Assembly (NCBI RefSeq): GCF_051014445.1
Contig: NC_135141.1
Coordinates: 32,945,422 to 33,009,421 of the forward strand
DNA from: Colletes latitarsis
Taxonomy: Eukaryota; Arthropoda; Insecta; Hymenoptera; Colletidae
DNA: 64,000 nt
Direction of reading: 5' to 3'
The notes below the pieces were generated by a model that was given only the letters and a program-made list of their open reading frames with translations, was not told the DNA's origin and ran no database searches. The position numbers and the translations under genes were made by a program. This document shows positions 48,480-57,188 of this stretch, one piece after another. Every line of letters starts with the position of its first letter. The first letter of the stretch is position 1.

Positions 48480-48985
48480 CTTTGGAAATCCGAATTTGAC
48501 CTTGACCTTGGCCCAGTTTCGAAAGTGGGTCAAGGCCATTCGAATTTTAGAAAAATTCTCCGGCCGCTTCGAAAATCCGGATGGCCTTGACCCAATTTCG
48601 AAAGTGGGTCAAGGCCATTTGAAATTTCAGAAAAATTCCGGCCGCTTCGAAAATCCGGATGGCCTTGACCCAATTTCGAAAGTAGGTCAAGGCCATTCGA
48701 AATTTCAGAAATCTTCCGGCCGCTTCGAAAATCCGGATGGCCTTGACCCAGTTTCGAAAGTGGGTCAAGGCCATTCGAATTTTAGAAAAATTCTCCGGCC
48801 GCTTCGAAAATCCGGATGGCCTTGACCCACTTTCGAAATTGGGTCAAGGCCATTCGAAATTTTAGAAATCTTCTGGCCGACTTGGAGATCCGGATGGCCT
48901 TGACCCAGTTTCGAAAGTGGGTCAAGGTCACCGGCATTTCAGAAAACACTCCAGACACTTTGGAATTCCAGTTTTAAGTAGAGAA
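48480..48985. repeat. central 78-79 bp tandem array of palindromic units
   Basis: GGCCTTGACCC starts at 48583, 48661, 48739, 48818 and 48896, with a diverged copy before. In each unit GGCCTTGACCCA is followed after about 10 bases (around TTTCGAAA) by TGGGTCAAGGCC, a 12 bp stem. GGCCGCTTCGAAAATCCGGA joins the units. Open frames of 109 (plus) and 75 (minus) codons here are repeat artefacts. Confidence 0.9.
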
Positions 48986-49124
48986 ACGGTTTCTTATAAC
49001 TAAGGGAATAATGGGGACAGGAAAAGAAAGGTAAAAGTGACGAGAACACATAGAATTCTTTGCAATTATATTATTTATTGCCATAGATTTACATTATACA
49101 AAGCTTTAATACATATACATCATG

Positions 49125-50480
49125 TCAGGAGTTGTCAACAAAGGTCAGTAGTGGTCAACAGGGGCCAGCAGAGACCAGCATACGTTATACGTTGCCAGAA
49201 ATATAAGCAGTGGTCAGCAGAGGCCAGCAGTAGCAAGCAGAGATCACCAGGGGCGAATAGTAGCAAGTAGTAAGGGTTATATGTTGTCAGAAGCATAAGA
49301 GGTGGTCAGTAGCGGTCAGCAGAGACGAGCAGAGGCATGCAGTGGCAAGCAGAGATCAGCAGGGGCGAATAGTAGCAAGTAGTAAGGGTTATATGTTGTC
49401 AGAAGCATAAGAGGTGGTCAGTAGCGGTCAGCAGAGACGAGCAGGGGCATGCACAGGCACGCAGAAAACTGCAAAGGCAAGCAGAGACTTGTAGGGGCAT
49501 GCAGTAGTAAGTATTAATCGTTATACATTATCAGAAATACCTGCAGTGGTCAGTAGAGACGAACAGAGGCATGCACAGGCAAGCAGAGACAAGTACACGC
49601 TGACAGAGATCAGCAAAGACCAACAGAGGTTAGCAGAAGTCAGTAGGAATCGTTATATGTTGTTAGAAGCATTAGATGTGGTCAGCAGCGGTCAGCAGAG
49701 ACAAGCAGAGGCGAGCAGAGGCATGCAGTGGCAAGCAGAGATCAGCAGGGGCGAACAGTAGCATGTAGTAATTGTTATACGATGTCAGAAGCATCAGTGG
49801 TGGTCAGCAGTGTCCAGCAGAGGCCAGCAAAGACATGCACAGGCAAGCAGAAAACTGCAAGGGCAAGCAGAGACTTGTAGGGGCATGCAGTAGTAAGTAT
49901 TAATCGTTATACATTATGAGAAATACCTGCAGTGGTCAGTAGCGTTCGGCGGAGGCCAGGAAAGTTCAGCAGAGACGAGCACACGCTGACAGAGATCGGC
50001 AAAGACCAACAGAGGTTAGCAGAAGTCAGTAGGAATCGTTATAGTTGTCAGAAATATAAGCGATGGTCAGCAGCGGTGAGTAGAGACGAGCAGAGGCATG
50101 CAGTGACAAGCAGAGATCAGCAGGGGCGAACAGTAGCATGTAGTAATTGTTATACGATGTCAGAAGCATCAGGGGTGGTCAGCAGTGTTCAGCAGAGGCC
50201 AGCAAAGACATGCACAGGCAAGCAGAAAACTGCAAAGGCAAGCAGAGACTTGTAAGTGCATGCAGTAGTAAGTATTAATCGTTATACATTATCAGAAATA
50301 CCTGCTGTGGTCAGTAGCGTTCGGCAGAGGCCAGGAAAATTCAGCAGAGACAAGCACACGCTGACAGAGATCAGCAAAGTCAGTAGTAATCGTTATAGGT
50401 TGTCAGAAATATAAGCGATGGTCAGCAGAGTCCAGCAGAGGCGAGCAGTAATCAGGTGCAGTCAGTAACAGTCGCTGTAT
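49125..50480. repeat. right-arm minisatellite, inverse of left arm
   Basis: Units carry CGTTATA(C/T)-TTGTCAGAA and GGTCAGCAG(A/C)G, the complement of the left-arm unit. The block GTTATACATTATCAGAAATA begins near 49520, 49906 and 50281, a higher-order period of about 375-386 bp close to that of the left arm. Confidence 0.9.
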
Positions 50481-50598
50481 GGTGTGAAAAGTTGTCGGGA
50501 GTTCTGTAGTTTCGTCAGCACTGGTCATCAGAGGTCATCAGAGGCAAATAGAAACCAGGAGTAATTTGCAGAGTTCAGTAATGAACTCTAGAAAAGGC

Positions 50599-50868
50599 AA
50601 GTAAAAATACCTGGGCAGTCGAGATTCCGAATCGTATGCCGTAGACGGGAGGTCGGATTTCAGTTGTTAAGGGCGAGAAGGCAAATGTGAGCCTTTGTCT
50701 CTCTCCTCCCACGAGGCGGTCCGAAATTACTTAGGGCAGCTTTGGAATAATCGAGAAAGAGGGCATGTGTCAGTTTGCCTTTGTCGATTTTCCGAAACTC
50801 TACGAGCTCACGTACGCGTGATCTGGTGTGGGTGAGTAGGGCACCGGGTGCTGAGTCTGGTATCTCTG
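50599..50868. repeat. fold-back element, right terminal segment
   Basis: From GTAAAAATACCTGGGCAGTC to TCTGGTATCTCTG. It is slightly longer than the left segment, which lacks the CCGTAGACGGGAGG-adjacent part. The lone copy at 56017-56300 matches this version more closely than the left. Confidence 0.85.
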
Positions 50869-50876
50869 GATATAAC
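50869..50876. other. target-site duplication, right copy
   Basis: GATATAAC, identical to 46600-46607. Confidence 0.85.
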
Positions 50877-52609
50877 GGCATGTATTTATAAAAGGATGAA
50901 ATCAATCTTGAAAAATATAAATATCTGTATATACGATCTCAGAGTAACACGGGATTATAAAGGGTTAATCACTGTTACATATATACATGTATATGTAACA
51001 GGCAATAACCTAGTGACCACTTCAAAATTTTACTCTTAAGAATCGTGTTTGGGATTGTGTGAACTTTAAAAAATACGTGTTCCTTATTTTTTTGCTACGT
51101 TATTGTAGATCTGTAAAATTTAATTAAAATCATCGTCGAATACTTAGGGGATGTTCATTGTAATAGTGGTAAATTTATTTATTTATTTACGTACAAATCG
51201 TGTGAAAGAAATTGCTAATAATACCTTTACATATACTAGTACTTTCGCGAACTGATACATTAATACCTCTATTCTATAAAAGCTACCAGAAAAGTATGTG
51301 TAATTAGCATCGATGTAAGCAAAGCCGAGCTAAGGTTATTAACCTTCCTGCAACTTTGAATTAATTTAGGCGTTCCTTTCTAACTCAAATTATACGAATT
51401 AAAAAATAATGAAATCACATTTTCTAAGTTTAAAGTGTGTAATATGCAATGAACATAATGTAATGATATTTTATTGCATACGAATATTACGCAAGTTATT
51501 CGATAAACCAAAGCGTTGCCTTTTTAAAGATTAACTTTACTTGCTTTTAAGCTAGAAAGCTCACTAATAAGGTTAGCAGCTCATATAAAAAGGCTACACT
51601 CAACCGAGCTTTTCTACAGATTAGTTGTACGTTTCCGTAAATGTGCGAAATTTTGTTACGCGACAGAGTAAGAAACAAACTTTCAAGAGGGAGAAAAGAA
51701 CTTCAGTGCCAAGGCTCATATTGATTACTTCGATGCATAATGAATTATTCACGCAACTACACAATTTTACTTGCCGTTGTATTACAACGTTACCTTTAGC
51801 AACACAAGGTTAGGAATTTAAGGTCGTACGATTCGATTAATTATCGAACTATTTCTTTTATCTTTCTATACAGTTGTTAACATGATTTCTATGTGATCGT
51901 ATGTAAAAAATACATTTAATTATGAAAAATATACATAAAATATTTTGAAAGCTTCAATTAATATTGCGTATATTTAAAAGAAATCGTAAAAAATGCAAAT
52001 GTAAAAAGATCGATAAGATTCATATTAAAAATTTTTAAATGAATATTACTATTAATTTATATATATTTATATACAATTTTTCCTTGTACAGATTGTTTAT
52101 ACAGTTACTGTTTTAGACATCAATAACATGCTTTACACTATTATGTAAAATTGTAACTTAGAAAGAAATCTGAATTTCATAAATTATACGAATTTTTGTA
52201 CCAGATCGTCATTTGTACATTAAGTTAGCATGTTAATCGAACATGTAGGACACTTTTATCACTTTCTACATCCATTGCTCGCTAAAACATACTATAAAAA
52301 TGTGTAAAGACTGGAAACAAGCATCTGCTGCTGTATTGTTCCTATGACAATTACATAAAGCTAGAACAAATTATTTCGATACTTTAATTTTACGGAGGTT
52401 AATTTACCATACTTTTATTATTCCAGTTGAAACTACTGTGTGAAGAATTCAAAGAACAACAAACGATTAATTATTGTTAAAATGAGATATAACATTTACG
52501 TAAAAATAGATATTGCTACTCAATACAGTTAACTCAAAATTGAAATTAAAATCATGTACATTTGCACTTGAGTAATAATTACTTAATTCTACATTCATAT
52601 ATGTGATAC
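50877..52609. other. AT-rich intergenic DNA
   Basis: No convincing open frame, repeat or RNA gene. Part may be the far 3' region of the minus-strand MPLKIP-like transcript. Confidence 0.5.
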
Positions 52610-52678
52610 CAGAGGCATAACTAAGGCCCCACTATCAACTTTACTATGTGGGCCTTAGAAATGTTGATTATGCCACTG
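52610..52678. mobile_element. 69 bp hAT-like mini inverted-repeat element
   Basis: CAGAGGCATAACTAAGGCCC at the left pairs with GGGCCTTAGA...GATTATGCCACTG at the right, so the element is almost all hairpin. Flanking octamers TGTGATAC and TGTTATAT agree at 6 of 8 positions, a degraded 8 bp duplication. It is too small to do more than fold. Confidence 0.5.
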
Positions 52679-52797
52679 TGTTATATTGTATTTACATATA
52701 TATGTGATACAATATTAATACATAATTGTTGATTTTCCATATATTTTTATGCTGTCACGATAAAAGGAGTATATATGTATATACACTCCTCTATATA

Positions 52798-52970
52798 CAG
52801 TAGCGCCCACATAAGCGACTACGCTCGGGACCGACCGCGATCATTTATGTGGACATATTTACTTCTCAGAATTCAACGGAGATAAAAGAGAGAGAGGAAC
52901 TAAAAATTGCTAGAGATAACCGCGAACACTTAAGTGGGCAAAAATGCGGTCGCTTATGTGGGCATTATTG
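52798..52970. mobile_element. 173 bp pogo/mariner-like MITE
   Basis: CAGTAGCGCCCACATAAGCG at the left and the inverse of CAATAATGCCCACATAAGCG at the right differ at three positions over 22 bases. TA flanks both ends (52796-52797, 52971-52972). The CAGTA start and TA duplication suggest the pogo branch of Tc1/mariner. It has no coding capacity. Confidence 0.75.
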
Positions 52971-53078
52971 TACACAGACATATAGATTGAGGGGCTAAAA
53001 TTAATAATGGACGTTCGATAATGTTTATAAACGTTGTCTTACATAATTACTAAAGACTTGGATGAAGCAAATTTAAAT

Positions 53079-53084
53079 TTTATT
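53079..53084 (-). terminator. candidate poly(A) signal for MPLKIP-like gene
   Basis: AATAAA on the minus strand about 470 bases past the stop codon at 53556, the first perfect hexamer I found in that direction. Confidence 0.35.
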
Positions 53085-53555
53085 CAGCCTACAGCATTTT
53101 AGCTAGATCTGGAACACTTAATATCTATTGGTGAGAAATTGGTGTTCACTGTTCCCTTGTATTCTGGCATACATACTTTTTTTTTTGTTCAGTACATATT
53201 AACGAATTGCACATATACAACTCCTTCCATGTAAACTACGTTTACTTCTCACAGCCTCATTGTGAAAATATAATTTGAAAGATAATTTTAATACACTGTA
53301 TCTTGCATATGTATTAGATATGCTTCTGCAATAGAGCCACCTTCGTAAAGGAAAACTGCATTGCTAAAAATTTCATTACCTCTTTCATCCATATGCTAGA
53401 ACATTACTCGAAAAAATCTAACATAAACGTTTAATCGATTTTTCGCAATACCTATGTACAAGTGAGAATCTATATGTACAATGTATAATATACTGGTGTA
53501 CCATATTTGGGAAGTAATTATCTTTCTAAACAGTGCACTTAGTTCTTTGTCACTG

Positions 53556-54032
53556 TTATATAAGTTCTTGAATCAAGCTTGTCTGTGAACCACAAAACTG
53601 ATGGATATTACTTTCCTCGTAACTGTCATTGCAAGCACTGTCGTCGTTACTGCAAATGCTTTCATTTTTTGAATCCTGACTGAACCTTACATTACCAAGT
53701 TTTGAATTTATCGAGCTTTCTGTTCGTGACATATCACTAATATCTGTATCATCCAACCCCAATGTTAGATCTAAGGAGGATTCATTTTTGGATTCTTGAC
53801 TAAGACAAGAATCATTTAAATCTGTTACAGACTTATTTTCAGAACCTGTGTTAGAATCTCTGTAAATAGATTGCGGGGAAAGCAACTGTTCAATTTTAGG
53901 CAATTTTTCCCCATTTGTTTCTTCGGATTTATTTAACTTTTTTATTAATTCTGCCCAAGGATCTTCCAAAAATGATTTCATATCTATGTACCTCGATATG
54001 TCAATCTGTTTGCGCGCATCCTTTTGGTAACC
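53556..54032 (-). CDS. MPLKIP-like exon 2
   Basis: The acceptor CTTCATATCCAG precedes GGT TAC (residue Gly126). It holds the conserved LEDPW block, then the acidic Ser/Asp/Glu tail ending SLIQELI and a stop at 53556-53558. The 96 bp intron (54033-54128) is short but ordinary for insects. An upstream ATG inside the intron would give a frame lacking exon 1 and is not preferred. Confidence 0.85.
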   Translation of the reverse strand, partial: GYQKDARKQIDISRYIDMKSFLEDPWAELIKKLNKSEETNGEKLPKIEQLLSPQSIYRDSNTGSENKSVTDLNDSCLSQESKNESSLDLTLGLDDTDISDMSRTESSINSKLGNVRFSQDSKNESICSNDDSACNDSYEESNIHQFCGSQTSLIQELI

Positions 54033-54503
54033 CTGGATATGAAGAAACACATTCGACACCACCCATTAAGACAAGGTATCAGAGCTAAGGATACGATTAA
54101 ACTATTGCAAATTCTGTTGTAAAATTACCTTTTTCTGACCGTAAAATTGTTTACCAAAATGCTTATAAGGAGAGTACGAATTATTGAAATTTGATTTTGG
54201 GGTTGCATGATAATTGTTCCTGTAATGGTTAAATCCACCGCTACCTGAACTACGATGATTACGACTACCTCCGGAACCATGCCAATTACCATTAAGCCTC
54301 TTTTGTTCCGACTCTGGTGTAGTCATACCCAAAGGAATAAAGTCGTTTCCAGAATTTACTTGATTTCCATTTGTTGAAATACACTGATAACTGTCACTTG
54401 TAACGTAGTTATAACCTGTCCGATTTTTATGATCGCGTGACTTCCAATTATAACTTTGTTTTCCCCTGCTACCGCTTGGCGTACTTAAAGGAGACTTTTT
54501 CAT
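53556..54503 (-). CDS. M-phase-specific PLK1-interacting protein (TTDN1) homologue, two exons
   Basis: Joining 54503-54129 and 54032-53556 gives 283 residues. The diagnostic element is SFLEDPWAEL (residues 145-154), matching the SMLEDPWAGL block of vertebrate MPLKIP. It is preceded by ISRYIDM, where MPLKIP has a Tyr/Phe-containing segment. Exon 1 is low complexity (Gly, Ser, Asn, Tyr, basic), also as in MPLKIP. The C-terminus beyond the block is acidic and Ser-rich, with an internal repeat (SQESKNES, SQDSKNES), and is longer than in vertebrates. In humans the protein is nuclear, binds PLK1, is linked to the lariat-debranching enzyme DBR1, and is mutated in non-photosensitive trichothiodystrophy. 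Function in this insect is inferred from homology. Confidence 0.85.
54129..54503 (-). CDS. MPLKIP-like exon 1
   Basis: 125 codons from ATG 54503 (MKKSPLSTPSGSRGKQ) to AAG/GTAATT, phase 0. It contains a Gly/Ser/Asn/His-rich run typical of disordered nuclear proteins. Read-through would add eight codons before a stop. Confidence 0.85.
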
Positions 54504-54633
54504 TTTAAAATTCTTGTTTACACTACTTTTTTCTTAATATGTTGTACAGATATTTACAAGTAATGTTGTCTATAAAACAAAATACTAAAATGACGCCATA
54601 TTATTTATCTTAACACGACCACTCGATATCTCG

Positions 54634-55045
54634 AAGTTTGTCGTGGAATAGTTCGTTCTTTTCAACGATAGATGGCGCTTACTTTTCGACCTCAAACCCC
54701 CTGGTGCTAAAACGCCCAAGTTTGTCGTGGAATAGTTCGTTATCTTCACCGCTAGATGGTGCTTATTTATCGACCTCAAACCCCCTGGTGCTAAAACGCC
54801 CAAGTTTGTCGTCGAATAGTTCGTTATCTTCACCGCTAGATGGTGCTTATTTATCGACCTCAAACCCTCTGGTGCTAAAACGCCCAAGTTTGTCGTCGAA
54901 TAGTTCGTACCATCCACGCTAGATGGATTTCTCGACAAACTTGGGCTTTTTAGCACCAGAGGGCCTTAGGTCGGTAAATAAGCGTTGAAGGTAACGAACC
55001 ATTCCAGGACAAACTTGGGCGTTTTGCCGTAGATGGCGGTGCAAA
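54634..55045. repeat. 84 bp tandem repeat followed by inverted copies
   Basis: Direct units begin AAGTTTGTCGT at 54634, 54718 and 54802 (exact 84 bp steps), with a partial one at 54886. Each carries GAATAGTTCGTT, (T/C)TAGATGG(C/T)GCTTA, CGACCTCAAACCC and CTGGTGCTAAAACGCCC. From about 54925 the same blocks return in inverse orientation (GACAAACTTGGGC, then TTAGCACCAGAGGG). Because 84 is a multiple of three, both strands stay open (94 and 123 codons). These are not genes. The array lies just upstream of the MPLKIP-like start codon. Confidence 0.9.
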
Positions 55046-55099
55046 TCATGTACCACTGATGGGTCACACTTTCTTTAACTTATGTACAGGGAGCATCAC

Positions 55100-56016
55100 G
55101 GAGAAACTAAACGAACATTTATTATAATAATAATAAGCTTTAGACACTGTTTATTAATTAGACTGAAGTACATATAGTCTCAAGTTAATGTGTATTATGC
55201 TTGATGCGATGTGAAACCATGTACTTTTCGAAAGAAACGTGCAAACTACAAATATGTCTTTCTTTGTAAGCCTAAGATCTCTATTCGTTTAATAAATACA
55301 ATGCAATATATTGCCTTGATATCTAATTATTTGAACCAACAAAACAGCATCAAAAATACTATGATCTAGCTGAGCCACTGGCCATTGTTAAAATCATATG
55401 GGATTCCTTTATGCAACGTGTAGAAGTCCTGTTCAATTCTCATAATCCCAAAGGGACTAGCTAACGTATGATTGTCTCGTGGTTACTTTGTATTTTAAGG
55501 GATTTAATGACTCTTTCTAGCAACAAGTTATTAAAATAGGGATAACAAATATTCTGTGTATACAAATTCCAAGCGTATAAATTTATTTCAGTTCTGGAGA
55601 GGACGTATACGTATATATACAGTGCATTACTTTGTTATTATTATAATAATAATAAGCTTTAGACACTATTCTTGTCAGAAGACACGGTTAACCTGTGTCT
55701 TAGGTTAGCGATATCTTCTGACAGGAATAAGACTGTTTCTAGACAAGTTTGGGCCTTTGGCGTTAATAGTGAAGCATTTACAAGTGATCTAAATTACCGA
55801 GTACTCTATTGTTGCATTAATAAATAAATTAAAGTTAGTTTTCGATCGTAAATAATTGAAACACCATCTAGTATGCAAAAAGGTGAATTATTTCTCGACA
55901 AACTTGGGCGTTTTATCGTAGATGTCGTCTTGATATACATATATAGATATACAGTGAATTACATAGTTATTATAATATTAATAAGCTTTAGATACTGTGT
56001 GCCTACATAGGTCGGA
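55100..56016. repeat. imperfectly repeated module around AATAAGCTTTAGA
   Basis: ATTATAAT(A/T)A-TAATAAGCTTTAGA(C/T)ACT occurs near 55120, 55640 and 55968. The last two are preceded by a related TATACAGTG(C/A)ATTAC segment. GACAA(A/G)(C/T)TTGGGC boxes from the 84 bp repeat recur at about 55743 and 55897. The region looks like a nested repeat island between MPLKIP and Frl. Confidence 0.6.
55669..55727. repeat. 59 nt hairpin
   Basis: TTCTTGTCAGAAGA pairs with TCTTCTGACAGGAA over 14 positions with one T-G wobble. The stem extends imperfectly through GGTTAACC and GGTTAGCG to a loop around TGTGTCTTA. Expression is unknown. Confidence 0.6.
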
Positions 56017-56300
56017 AAGTAAAAATGCCTGGGCAGTCGAAAATTTCGACTCGAAATTCCAAATCGTATGCCGTAGACGGGAGGTCGGATTTCAGTTGTT
56101 AAGAGCGAGAAGGCAAATGTGAACCTTTCTCTCTCTCCTCCCACGAGGCGGTCCGAAATTACTTTGGGTAGCTTCGAAGAATCGAGAAAGAGGGCACGTG
56201 TCAGTTTGCCTTTGTCGATTTTCCGAAACTCTACGAGCTCACGTACGCATGATCTGGCATAGTGTGAGTAATGCATCCGGTGCTCAATCTGGCATCTCTG
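56017..56300. mobile_element. lone terminus of the fold-back family
   Basis: From AAGTAAAAATGCCTGGGCAG to CTGGCATCTCTG it follows the right terminal segment of the 46608-50868 element base for base with few changes, in the same orientation. No opposite end, minisatellite or 8 bp duplication was found (the right flank is AATGTCAT). It is a truncated or solo end. Confidence 0.85.
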
Positions 56301-56969
56301 AATGTCATACGATTTTGTTTGAATTTTCTTCATCGTCCATAAGACGAATTATCGTCGAGATTTTAAAAAATGTGTAGTTTGGTTTAGATGCTCTGTGAAC
56401 TATGCTTGTATAGACTCGTGAATAAAATTTGCCCATGAAATTTTCATTTTGAGCCGCGATCATTTCGACGATAGTTTCACCGCTCTATGCAGAGAATGTG
56501 CTTCCATCTGCGATGCAACAGTTTCATGGCTGCCAACCTCGTATAATGCAGTTCTATTTGAAACTTTCACCCGGTCATACAGGTGGCGTTAAGTTAGATA
56601 TTGACCACGCATGTGTAATGGCGCTGGTGCGTTGGAGAATAGCGAGGCTATCGCAGATGCAACGAACGCTTCGTCTAGTGTGGGTAGTGGAGTTTACATC
56701 GTGCTTTGGTCGCGCACGTTTGCGAGAGTTTGCGTCCACAATGGACGGCTTGGTACCTGTTGCACGGCTCGGCGCGGACCGATTCCAGTCGTTCGCTTAT
56801 CGACGTTTGTCGTAATAGAAAAGTGATCTGTATTCCGGCGAGGATGAACTGTCGCGATCGTCATTGTTGACGTTTCTCGTGGTGTGACAGTGGTGGCAGC
56901 CACCGCTGCCGTGTGTCACTATTTTTGCGCGCAAACACAACGCAGGATACGTTGGCCACAATTTAAATA
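56301..56969 (+). promoter_or_regulatory. 5' flank and leader of Frl
   Basis: GC content rises from about 56550 toward the Frl start, with upstream ATG codons in other frames (for example within 56611-56826), as expected for a leader or promoter-proximal region. I could not fix a TATA box or a start site. Confidence 0.4.
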
Positions 56970-57188
56970 ATGGGGATCGTGCAGAGCCGGGCCGGCGAGA
57001 GCGATGGCGGTGTGCGTGAAGTGTTCATTGGTGGTGTCAAGGGCGGCGCGCCTCATCAATCCTGTCAACCTAGCCTCGGCATGGGAAGTTTGGGTGGACC
57101 ACACGCACGGAGCGGCAGCGTTCGTAGCGCGCCAAGGCAACCGATGCCCGACACAGTGGAACTCGAGAGGCGTTTCACAAAAGTGCTG
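56970..57188 (+). CDS. Formin-like protein (Frl/FMNL), first coding exon
   Basis: 73 codons from ATG 56970 to CTG/GTGAGT, phase 0. It starts MGIVQS, fitting the MGxxxS N-myristoylation pattern known for FMNL formins. It ends PRQPMPDTVELERRFTKVL, which aligns with the KQPMP-ELEERF block at the start of the FMNL GTPase-binding/FH3 region. Between them is a Gly/Ser-rich spacer. FMNL formins nucleate and elongate actin filaments through FH1-FH2 domains and are regulated by Rho-family GTPases. Those domains are not in this window. The start codon is chosen for the myristoylation motif and position. Confidence 0.8.

Larger units (their letters stand above)
46608..50868. mobile_element. 4.26 kb fold-back transposon, hAT-like, non-autonomous
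   Basis: The ends CAGAGGTGCCAGA (left) and the inverse of CAGAGATACCAGA (right) are flanked by a perfect 8 bp duplication, GATATAAC. An 8 bp duplication with CAG-G ends is typical of hAT transposons. The two arms, about 1.8 kb each (46608-48440 and about 49010-50868), are inverted relative to each other. In order they consist of a terminal segment of 230-270 bp, a minisatellite rich in CTGACC/GGTCAG, and an AT-rich block with ATTAAAG(T/C)TTTGTATAATG. A central tandem array (48480-48985) separates them. No transposase is encoded, so movement would need an enzyme in trans. The open frames in it come from the repeats. It sits in intergenic DNA. Confidence 0.85.

Noticed and set aside
48496..48825. 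109-codon plus frame and 75-codon minus frame
   Set aside because: Both are produced by the 78-79 bp palindromic tandem repeat. The amino acid repeats follow the DNA period.
49546..50255. Gln/Arg/Ser-rich open frames
   Set aside because: Translations of the right-arm minisatellite of the fold-back element, with no coding features.
54585..54956. 123-codon minus frame with three near-identical 28-residue repeats
   Set aside because: The 84 bp DNA repeat is a multiple of three, and the opposite strand is open as well. No start context, splice sites or known domain.
55959..56333. 124-codon minus frame similar to frames at 46.6 and 50.7 kb
   Set aside because: It is the transposon terminus, and similarity between copies is explained at DNA level with frame-disrupting differences in the other copies.
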